NCBI GenBank assembly: GCA_963565915.1
Contig: OY751490.1
Location: 434,001-498,000 of the forward strand
Length of the DNA stretch: 64,000 nt
Direction: 5' to 3'
From: Entoloma clypeatum
Taxonomy: Eukaryota > Basidiomycota > Agaricomycetes > Agaricales > Entolomataceae
Of this stretch, positions 54,880 to 64,000 are shown in pieces. A program made the position numbers and the translations under genes. The notes beneath the pieces are model-generated. The model did not search any database, was not told the DNA's origin, and saw only the letters and a list, made by a program, of their open reading frames with translations. Numbering within the stretch: position 1 is the stretch's first letter; the number at the start of each line of letters is the position of its first letter.

Positions 54880-55579
54880 TGGGTTTCCTTTGAAACCATA
54901 ACCCATCTCAACATAGTCCCGTCACATAAATTCAAGGATTGAAACATGTATTTAAATAGTCCATAGAGATAGCTAGCAATGCAGTGATACTTAATTTAAC
55001 AATTAACCCGTTTACTCAAGTTCGTTATGGCCATTCAGTACGATCCTTTGAGAAAGGTCGTCGACGCGTGCAGGTAGTTTGCCACAATTCGATGATTCGT
55101 AACCTCCATAATGGTAACTTTAGCAGCATGAAAAAATGAAAGAAACGGTACAAAATGCAGACGGCCCGGGGTGAGACCCGGTAAAAGATGCTGTTGTGAC
55201 AGCACCTCCTTTCATACGTCCGGAAATTGGAAGTGATGGGCCACCTGAAGTATCCCACTCCGAGTCCTTGAAGAATATACCAGGGTACTTATAGCCGGCC
55301 GCTAACCCAACGGTGTTACTGTATATGTTGAAAGGATCAGTAGACTCAGACAGATCTCAAGTCACTGGGACAAACTCAGTGTCCCTGTAGGCTATAACCA
55401 CCACGGAAAGATCGATGATATCACACGTCAACGTAACGTGACATCTACAGGAAAGAACTTGGCATTCATCAGTATCGTAAGGATCAGGGTATCACGACCT
55501 CTACTTATCATAGTAAGACGAATAGGAGGGGTACTCAACGGTTCACTTTCCCTCTCAAGCCAATCGTGTAAGGCACCTG
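54880..55579. other. Intergenic between convergent genes
   Basis: 3' flanks of the GH7 and WD40 genes, which point toward each other. No gene seen. Confidence 0.4.
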
Positions 55580-57693
55580 CTAATACCACTCCCCGCCCGT
55601 CATGGTCGCATTCCCATAAACGGGAAGCTTCCGTATGTCAGGAGTCTCCTTGAATTGATAACGATCTTGAATGAGGAAATTCAGAGCCACTGGTGAGAGG
55701 GATGGAGAACAATAATAACACTCACAGATATGATGATCGCCAGCATCAAAGGCATATCCAAAGTAATTTTCATCATGGAACGCCTGCTGGGGCCAACACT
55801 TGTCTTCATCATAATCGTCGTCGTCGTCGTCGTCGTCTGGCTCTTCCTCCCCATCATCAGCATCCTCACCATTTTCGCTGCCGCCGAATTTAATCTTCGC
55901 CTGGCGGTAATCGTGGTGATACCCCATGCGGTCGACGTAGAAACACTCTGTAGCTGCATAGAGCGCGTTGCGCTGTGCATCCCAGGCCAAGCTAGCCACA
56001 GCATTGTTCCCCGTCCCTAGATCGTAGACAACGCGTCTTGCACGCAGGTCCCAAACTCTGATTTCCTCTTGTTTTGTTGAGCCAGTGAAGAGGGCTAAAA
56101 CAGGATTGTCAAATCCCAAAAGAACATTGTGTAAGAGAGACACATACTAGGAATACCGCCAGGGTGAGCGAGCGCCAACCCACCACACCGAGCATTATCC
56201 AAATGACCAATGTCGCACGTCAGCACAGGAAGCGGCCGCCTCACATCCCAAACTCTCGCGAAACCATCATCACAAGCCGTCACAAACGTGTTCGGATCTC
56301 CAACACTGGTCGACAGATCCGTAATCTCGCCTCCATGCCCAATATAACGCGCTACAGTCTTTCCTCCGTGCTCCAGATCCAACGCCACCATTCTATAACT
56401 ATCAGACGCGCACAGCATCGTCCCCGCAGCCCCGCCCGGGTGCCCACACCAGACCGATGGATGGAGAGTTTGGTTTTCCAAGTCGATCTTGGTGCTCGCC
56501 GGGACGCCCTGCGAGGCCTCGATGTCCTCGGGATCGTCTCGCCACGTCTCTTCCACGTCGATTTTCGAGCCGATCCGCTTCTTCCCCTGTGGCCCATGCG
56601 TCGGGAGCGTGTTAAGGTCCCACACACCCACAGAGCCGCTTCCAGCGCGGATGAGCCTGTTCCCTTCCAGGACCGCCAGCGGACCCCCGTACGGGCCCGA
56701 ACGCATGGTGTGCGTCGGCAACGGGCGCTTGTGGTCGCCACTCGGGGAGCCCCAAGCAAAGGACTTGATGCGGTCCCTGTCAGCGGCAAAGATGAGCTTG
56801 CTGGATTCGCTGATGGCGGTCCAGTATGCGATGTCAGCTAGGCCGGTCTCCACACTTTTGGAATTGGGGAAATCGTCCGAGTCTGTTGTTCCAGACAGGT
56901 TGTGGTATTGGACGACTGGAGCACGGTTTTTCCATCCGCCCATGGAGGCGAGGACGAGGCACTGTCCTCCCGGGGAAAGGTTGAGATGGATCGGGAGACA
57001 CGTAGGTTCGCTGACGATCTCGCATCGCGCTGTGTACACCATGCTGGCAACGCTGTTGTCCACCGGAGGCATTGTCGTCATATCTAGTTTGTCGAAACGA
57101 GAAAGACGCGTTGAAAGGGGATGGGGGCGACGTGTCTGTGACCAGGACTTGGGTGGCTTGAGCAATGGTGATTGGAGGAGAGCGTCTGAGAAGGCAATGA
57201 AAACTATATGAAGGACTTGTCTGAAGACATACTAGATCGTTCTCCGAGGAGCATCTGCAGCATAGGAAGTAGGGCATCCAGCTTCCCTCGGCCTAAAAAT
57301 GAGGACATTCACGATCAAGGACGAACAGGTTTTAAAAGGCGCACCGAACGTTCCACCTCCCTCTAGTGAACGCCCACTATCAGCAATGGGGTTCTCTTCC
57401 GAATCGGCAAAAGATGGTAGTTCCTCCCATAAACCTGAGTCTTCGTCGGATTTTGCATAAGTCAGGGCGTCATTAACGAGCTGATCAGCCTGCGCGACGA
57501 TACCCTCGAAGTCGGGCTTTCCAACCGACTTGCGAACGACATGGCAGATATCTCGAAGGAGTTTCGCGAATGTTCTGGATTTGACACCAGAACCATCTGC
57601 ATGACGATCTTCTTCTTCTTCGTCTTCGCCGTCGTCCATCATGAAGTCGTCCAGTTGCTTTTTCAGAGGTTCAAGCTGTTCCAAAGTTGCCAT
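55580..57693 (-). CDS. WD40 repeat protein, about 639 aa
   Basis: Five exons on the minus strand (57693-57327, 57292-57233, 57185-56148, 56094-55726, 55665-55580) keep one frame, giving 639 codons plus stop. The N-terminus MATLEQLEPLKKQLDDFMMD is acidic (DDGEDEEEED), then a helical region (KLDALLPMLQMLLGERS). The C-terminal half carries beta-propeller blades with WD signatures: GSGSVGVWDLNTL, CDDGFARVWDVRRP, TKQEEIRVWDLRARR. A run of acidic residues (EEEPDDDDDDDDYDED) lies inside the last part. WD40 proteins act as scaffolds; the specific role is unknown. Head end faces the FAD oxidase 1 gene. The short first intron (GTTCGT donor) is the least certain joint. Confidence 0.85.
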
Positions 57694-57973
57694 CGATGAG
57701 AAATTGGGCCAAAATATGATGATAGAGATTGAAGAACGAGGTAGTACTATAGTGGAAACAAGTGACGCGTGGCTCTACCAAGCAATATCATCATCATGAT
57801 CGATGAAAATCATCGGCGCTTGTAAAACTCTCAAGAACAACAAGGATCCCGACATTTTTCTGACGTTCACATCCAACAATTACAAGGTTCGCGAACCCAA
57901 TTTTCATCATTACAATTGATTGACTTCATGTGGTACTAAGTTAAGTATGTGGTACTACCGCAAGTTATGGAAA
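57694..57973. other. Intergenic, WD40 promoter side
   Basis: About 280 bp between the WD40 start and the FAD oxidase 1 stop. No element recognised. Confidence 0.3.
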
Positions 57974-60065
57974 TTAAACAGTTTTGCAGACTTGTTGATC
58001 GTCCCAATTTTCCGAGTTCACTCCTTTCACGACAATGAACAAGTCGTAAGGGTCAATTGCTTTCTTGATCGCCTGTAGGCGAGGATAATGACGACCCCAG
58101 TAGGCTCCTTGCCAGTCGACCTCAAGATTATCAGGCTTGAAATATATACGGTAAGCTCCCCAATCCAACCGCAATCGTAATAGATATGCTCACCTCATTG
58201 ATATACTGGCCTCCAGCGGGGATGGGTGCAAGTTCACGGAAGGGCTGGATCTGTTGAAAGGTGAGAGCATACTGCTCGTGGAGATCCCGGACCGCATCAC
58301 TACCGCTTCCCCATACAGGGAGAATAGTCAGGTCAGAGATAGCGGTGCGCCATGCTGGCGTCACTGCCGTTTCGTCAGGATCGACCGCCGAAACAGCGCC
58401 ACCGCCAACCAAGCTGTACATAGCGAATTTAGTCAGTAACAAGGAACTGAACGAAGGAGAGACACTGACAATGGAACGCAAACAGCGAGGTTCACCATAG
58501 CATCTATCAACTTGCTCGAATTTCCTGGAGCAGTCAGCTCTCGAGGAAGGAGCCAGGATGACAGCGCAATCTTGGGATCATGAGCACCGCTGCCAGCGGT
58601 GAAGTTGAACCCGTAACCTTTCGAGCTGTCGATGAGATTATCCTCGTTCCAGGCTTGGAATGACGGGTACGGGACGCTGATAGCTAGAGAGACGTTGACA
58701 CCGCTAATCTTTCGCGATTCAGCAAAGAACGATTCCATGGTGGCATTTGCGGTTGGCTTGATCGGAGGAGTTCCTTGCGCAAAGAAAGTCAAGGAGAGGG
58801 ACTTTCCGATAAAAGGCCAGACGCCGGACCAGCCTGCATCGGCGACGTCGTTGTGATGCTGCATCCAGAGTTCAAGGAGACTGCGCCACGAAGCGTCAGA
58901 ATCCGCGGTAGCGGTATAGAAGACAGCGGTATATGGCAAGCTTTCGTGTGTCTTGTAGGTTGTACTTGTCACGACGCCAAAGCTGGGTCCGCCTCCGCCA
59001 CGAAGTGCCCAGAAAAGGTCCTGGTGTTGATACTTGTTCGCGGTGATATGCGATGCATTGGGGAGGACAACGGTAAACTGAAGGACGTTGTCGACGCCTG
59101 ACACTCCTACGTCAGATACCCACGGATGGACATGGAGACTTAAGCTTACCAAGTCCGTAAAACGGGGACAGGACGCTGTGCCCTCCGCCAAGCACCCAAC
59201 CGCCCGACGCTCCTACTGATCCACCAGGGCTGAAGCCACCTGGGATTGTGCGATTGTGTTGGTCGGCTGCGAGGTAAATCTCACCCCACTCAACTCCTGC
59301 TGCAAGAGTGACGGCTTCATCGACGTAGACACATCAGCATTACAAGGACGATGGAGGAGATCTAATGTGAACGTACCTGGCTCCCCCACGACACTAGCCG
59401 GGGCACCCGTTGGTTTGAAAGCATCGAAAAACGTTATATTTTTGAGGTGGTGAGTAAATAGCTCAATGGATCCGACCCCCAATCCGCGACCGAGGAATTC
59501 ATGTCTGGAGGATGAGTGTTCATCAAATGCGATACGATTAAAATCGAGTTTCGGGGGGTGGATGAGGGGCTTACCCAGTGTTTCTCACAACAAGATGCAA
59601 ATTGTGCTGCGTCGCGAACCTAATGGTCTTCTGTATGTCTCCGACGGTGGTGACGTTGACGGCGTAAGAGGGGACACGTCCTTGTTGACAAGTGCCCCCC
59701 GCAACAGGATCAAATGGGCAGCCAACGGTCGAATTGTCAGTGAGGATGGACTCGACGTTTTCATACACGGCGGCGTTGAACTGCGAGACTCTGTAGAAGA
59801 CATCTTCTTGTAGTTGCTTGACGCTCGCGCATGCCGCCGAAGAGTATTCCGTCGAATTCGGATAACACACCGCCCCGAGAGGCCGAATCCCAGAGACCAG
59901 AGGCTGGCTGAGAGACTGACTAAAGGTGTTCAGCACTGTCTGCGATGGAAAACAAGGTTGCCCAGCAAGACATTTGCACTTCGTCCCCGACGACGAAGTC
60001 CGACCAACAGACGCGGCAAGTGATGGAAGAACGACGGAGAAGATGAGCGCCCATCTAATTAGCAT
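57974..60065 (-). CDS. FAD-linked oxidase 1 (berberine-bridge type), secreted, lacks the flavin Cys
   Basis: Multi-exon minus-strand gene starting MLIRWALIFSVVLPSLAAS (signal peptide). FAD-binding type 4 domain: VGDIQKTIRFATQHNLHLVV, then RNTGHEFLGRG, whose His is the expected flavin-linking residue. At the second linkage site it reads GGFSPGGSVGASGG, so the Cys found in BBE and in paralog 2 is absent. FAD loop GGGHSVLSPFYGLG. C-terminal BBE domain: WQGAYWGRHYPRLQAIKKAI and GVNSENW. Exons include 60065-59575 and 59514-59377; all joints seen keep the frame (for example YGLGVSGVDNVL). Predicted to oxidise alcohols, sugars or phenolic substrates with O2; substrate unknown. Tandem paralog of the gene at 61526. 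Confidence 0.9.
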
Positions 60066-61525
60066 CGTGGAGGCAATGAGATCTATGAGAGGTCAGAGAA
60101 AACGTTTCCTTTAAGCGATGAAGCAAGCTGCCTTGTGGGCCCCTCTAAACACCCGTCTGATTCAACCTTCACCGGAAAAAACCAGTACTAGGAGTTGCCA
60201 CACGTTTTGGGTAACCGGACCCGCCACTGGGATGCCGCCCGACGCGACCAGTGGCGCGGCGACACATAGCACTGAATTACGGTCAATCCCGATTTCCGTT
60301 TCACAGAGTCGAACGTTAAAAAACTCCTACTTGACAGCAAGTTTCACTTCCACATGAGCCATCAGGCCGACTCAGGTACATCTCCGCAATGCCTCGAGCC
60401 TCCAACCCAATACAGTCAGGAACAGGAATTCCGCGTTTTTCAGCATAGCATGATCATAACTGGGTATTCGGTGTTTACCAAAAAGCCCCATGTCAAACAT
60501 CCCCTTTTAGAATCTATATGATATGGCAACACTCATCTCTTCAACACGGCCTTGCTCTCGAAAATTCCACTCACCAGGCTCAGGACTCGGCTTTCAGACG
60601 ATGGTTTCTATGTGGCTATTGACAACAATAGATCAAAAGGACGCTATTAACACCTCCGTACACGAAAGTGAAGCTAAGCGTCGCTGTTCCTGGCGACGTG
60701 TCTACACTAGCCATGCCCCGATTCAACTCGCTAGGCCCGGTTTTGCAAATTTGCATTAACACTCGTTCGACGTTCCTTTCAAGTTCCTTTACTGTTTGCT
60801 ACAACTACGCTCTGTGCAGATGCTATGATAAATCAGTTTTGACAAGCTGCCGATGGCAAGCCTGCCTGTGTGTAAGTATACTTATTTCTCATTTTTCCCC
60901 CAGGGTACTCGGTAACAATGCAATGAGTGCTTTCGGGGAAGGACCGATGATATCGATCGCAAACTTGGTTTCATTCCTGGGACTGAGTTCCCCGACATCG
61001 CACTGGATTACCGGTCGGTGTTTCACTGATACTTACCCATTCATTCCATCACGCGGCGGGGTCAAGGAGGACAAAAACGCGTTCTGTCATGGGTGTGATG
61101 AAGACTGAAGAGGCTGGGGGCGGTGACAGCTACGCTTCTCAGATTGGTGCTAATTGCTGTCTACGGTAATTCATGAAAGGTTATGACTCGGATCTTCGGC
61201 ATCTACTAGTATATTCGGTCGGCTGGAATCCTGCGTCCTAAAAGGTTCATCTGCCATTGAGCAACCTGGGCCCGGGGTATATAGTATCCAGAAGACATCT
61301 CCGGGTTTACATGTCAGGAGACGAGTCTACGTCTCGGTAAAGCTGATATTTAACTGAGATAATCATCGCAAAAACGATCTATTACGAAGTGATCCAGACG
61401 AAGAGTGGTACAAAAAAGTATCGGGGTTCTTATCCCAATGTGTCGGTACGCGGAGTGGATTGATTGATTAAGTTAAACTAATTTCGAAGAAGACGGCTTC
61501 TGATCAAAACTGACTGCGGCGGACT
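60066..61525. other. Intergenic, no gene seen
   Basis: 1.46 kb between the two FAD oxidase genes; promoter of oxidase 1 and 3' end of oxidase 2. Open frames here have no recognisable domains. No repeat or RNA gene seen. Confidence 0.4.
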
Positions 61526-63601
61526 TTAGGCTGGACAGAGTCTCCCATCCGCTTGTACGGCCCAGCGATCACTACCGACAGAGGTCTTACCCCAAAGCAG
61601 CTGATCAGGATCGTACCTATCCTTTATGTTGAGAAGCTGGTCGTAATTCGGTCCATAAAAGTCTGCCTTCCAGTTTGGATCGTTGGGGTCAGCCTTGAAG
61701 AGAGTTCAAAGTTTAGAATCAGCCAGGGAGTCGCAAAGTGTTTGCGAGACCGTGCACCTCGTTCAAGTAAGCGCCCATACCACCGGGGACCAAAGATGAC
61801 AGTTGGGCGTCAAATGCAGTTATCTTCTGAGCATCTGAGAGGAGCTTTGACTTCGTGTCGTTGCCAGCGAATGGACTGAAAGGCAGGACAGTCAGTCACG
61901 AGCCATGATAAAACTCGCGTAAGTGGATGGAAACGCACGCCTGAGGCAAGAAAAGTCGCTCTGAAGTGCGCCACTGATGGTACACGGAACTGTTTCCATT
62001 GTTTCCGGGGAGAAGAGTCGCCTTGAACGCGGCATCTGTGATAAAAAAACCTGCATCCGTGATCTCCTGCAGCGTGCTCAAGAACCCCTGAAACGCCGTC
62101 TCGTTGGAGAACAATGACAGCGGAATTAACCGCCCTCCGTTCTGTACGTTGTTCACCGGAGGGTCAGCGAAATCCGGTAGCGCCTGGATGGCCTTCCAAT
62201 ATCCGGCGTATTGGTTCAGAGTCCGGGTGTAATTAAGACCAAGAGCCTCGTACTGCTGGAAGAGGGGTGTGACGGCCGCCGTTAGCTGCGAGAGGGTGGT
62301 GTTGGGCATGATGAAGGCGGGGACGATGAAGGTGCCTTTCGAGTGGAACGCCAGGATCCAGGCGTTGTCGGCGGTCCAGTTGGGTGTGCTGCGTTGGTAG
62401 AGCTCGTGGGCTTTGGCAAACTTGTCAGCTCCATTATCGGATTGGGTGAAACTGAAGGTGGCGACGCTGACGGGGACGTCATGATAGGCTTTCACTGTGA
62501 CGGTCCAGACGATCCCATAGTTGCCTCCACCCTTGAAGTCGCAGATGTGAGTCGAGGTCAAGGGGTGAGAAATTAGTACATACTCCTCCTCTCAAGGCCC
62601 AAAAGAGATCGGGATTAACAGTACCAGAAGCGTTGACGAAGTGGCCAGTGGTGGTGATCACTTCGAAGGAGAGCACTTGATCTGCCGCAATTCCTTTGAA
62701 TCCGGACATGACGGAATGGCCGCCTGCTTGAATGTATCCTCCTACGAATCCTACAGTCTGAAGAGGAGACCCTCAGCACGAAGACAGGAAGAGGACGAAG
62801 GGGGGAGGCTGACAGGGCATTCTCCACCAACGATATGGTAGCCTCGCGCGTCCGCCGCACCATAAAGCTGATGGCCCATCACACCAGCTTGGGCGCGGAA
62901 AGCGGGGCCAATATAAGTCGACCACGGGTCCTTGTAGGTGTCAAACCATTCTTGCTGTTGCAGGTTGTGAGTCCAAATAGACAGGGTGCCGTGACCGCTG
63001 ACGCGGCCCATAAAACTGAAAAAGAAAGAAATTTATCAGGGCGAGATTGCCTGAGGAATATGTCGAACAACTTACTCGTGACCGGTGTTCTTGACGATAA
63101 GACGTATATTATGGGACTTTGCGAAGGTGATGGTCTTCGTTATGTCGCTCACCGATGAGACGTTCACCGCATATTCAGGATACTGGCCCACGATACATTG
63201 CCCACTCGGTCCCAGGAACGGATTGCAGCTGTCATTTGAAAAAATGGAATCCTGGAACGCAGATGCGTACGGGAGGCTATTCGAGGAGAATAGCTTTAGA
63301 ACATGAACGCGTTTGACGTATTAGAGGTTACTCACTAGAGATCTGTATTCTCCCAGTTATCTTGGATGTTCTGACACTGTGTCGCGTTGAACAAAGGTCC
63401 CGAAAAGCACGGCGTGCCGATAGGAACTGTTTTGATCAATGCACCACCAACAGAGGCGTTGAACACACTCCAGGTGGATGTCGACGGCCAAGCAGAGTCC
63501 CCGGGAATGATTTTACAACTCTCCTTGATGGTAGATTGAGCACCAGCGATGCTGACAGAAACACCAACCAATGCGGCGGCGATGCGAGAATGTACGCGCA
63601 T
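61526..63601 (-). CDS. FAD-linked oxidase 2 (berberine-bridge type), secreted, bicovalent site kept
   Basis: Multi-exon minus-strand gene. Starts MRVHSRIAAALVGVSVSIAG (signal peptide, then AQSTIKESCKIIPGDSAWP). FAD domain: VSSVSDITKTITFAKSHNIR, LIVKNTGHEFMGR (His site), and GGECP|TVGFVGG, where the intron falls after Cys-Pro and the Cys matches the 6-S-cysteinyl flavin site of BBE. Then GGHSVMSGFKGIAADQVL and NPDLFWALRGG. C-terminal BBE domain: ADPNDPNWKADFYGPNYDQL, YDPDQLLWGKTSVGSDRW, ending RLCPA. Exon 1 joins exon 2 in frame via acceptor GAATAG (YLPYASAFQDS). An extracellular oxidase; substrate unknown. Stop at 61526-61528. Confidence 0.9.
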
Positions 63602-63643
63602 TTCCGGAGAGCACGGAACGTGTTTTTGCGCATTCCTTTGAGG

Positions 63644-63651
63644 TTTTTATA
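63644..63651 (-). promoter_or_regulatory. TATA box of FAD oxidase 2
   Basis: Minus strand tataaaaa, about 43-50 bp upstream of the ATG at 63601. Confidence 0.6.
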
Positions 63652-64000
63652 CAGTCGTCCAGCCACTTTCAACCGGCCCATTTCAAGCCTGACCATAACA
63701 TTGACGTTGTTCCTGGCAGACGAATTGAAGCTGGAACACCGCGACTGATATGGTTTTTCGAGATGATTATGATGACCAGATGCCAAATGGGACACAGCCA
63801 CCAACAAATCAACCAATCCTTGCAAATTTCACAGAGGGTCTTTCCAATTCATATTTTCTGGGATTTCGGCCATCATCTCCTAATCTGACCCTCAGTGCCC
63901 GAACTCCGAGTCAGCTTGGTATAGATTGATCACATTCGGACGGGATCAAGTCCGCCCGACGACGCAGGGTCCTGGGTGATACCGTCGACAGATTCAGACC
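63652..64000. other. Upstream flank of FAD oxidase 2, no gene seen
   Basis: Promoter region and window end. No recognisable coding sequence. Confidence 0.35.

Noticed and set aside
55730..57211. Plus-strand frames opposite the WD40 gene (up to 240 codons)
   Set aside because: Shadows of the spliced minus-strand WD40 exons; no domain features.
1..64000. CRISPR arrays, bacterial operons, prophage
   Set aside because: Introns, chromodomain retrotransposons and GH7 show a fungal nuclear genome; the tandem repeats here lack unique spacers of even size.

Overview
The window looks like a chromosome segment from a filamentous basidiomycete, probably an Agaricomycete. The evidence is short GT..AG introns of about 45-70 bp, a KDZ transposase, a fungal FunK1-type kinase tail, a family 7 cellobiohydrolase, and chromodomain Gypsy and Copia elements. 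The species cannot be named from sequence alone.

The window has two very different halves. Positions 1 to about 51,570 are a transposon nest with no clearly intact host gene. From the left it holds: a Tc1/mariner 3' end (1-623); a broken Gypsy gag (1156-2118); repeat-rich DNA; a hAT transposase gene (4393-6541) broken by an intact Tc1 element (6546-8880), which itself carries a solo LTR (7966-8677); a Copia 5' LTR with primer site (8898-9212); a 443 bp foldback MITE (9398-9840); and hAT-like non-autonomous elements loaded with a CCCAACGGCC minisatellite (9842-13420). A complete chromodomain Gypsy follows (14750-21314), then decayed genes next to a KDZ transposase. The KDZ gene (25626-27673 and 38032-39251, minus) is split by a second complete Gypsy (27674-38031), which is itself split by an abnormal Copia insert (29053-32386). 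A third Copia (39658-44663) carries another minisatellite hAT-like element (40259-41224). After it come a short BED-finger/hAT N-terminal gene (44944-45627), a second damaged hAT copy (46301-48349), and a helicase plus cysteine-domain relic split by another Tc1 (49187-50802).

After an assembly gap (51571-51770) the window becomes gene-dense: a FunK1-like kinase C-terminus, a secreted GH7 cellobiohydrolase, a 639-residue WD40 protein, and two tandem secreted FAD oxidases of the berberine-bridge type. The GH7 and FAD oxidases are all predicted to be extracellular, and the set would fit plant-biomass or phenolic/carbohydrate oxidation outside the cell; that link is inference.

The nesting gives a relative age order. 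Many in-frame stops in the transposons are TGA where an Arg CGA codon would fit, and all six differences between the LTRs of the second Gypsy are CpG transitions. This suggests the nest was cytosine-methylated. No wholly new defence or metabolic system was seen. The most novel-looking items are the minisatellite-bearing hAT-like elements, the post-pol accessory ORFs of the Gypsy elements, the U3-to-U3 Copia insert, the helicase/cysteine-domain relic, and the FAD oxidase pair that differs in the flavin-linking cysteine.
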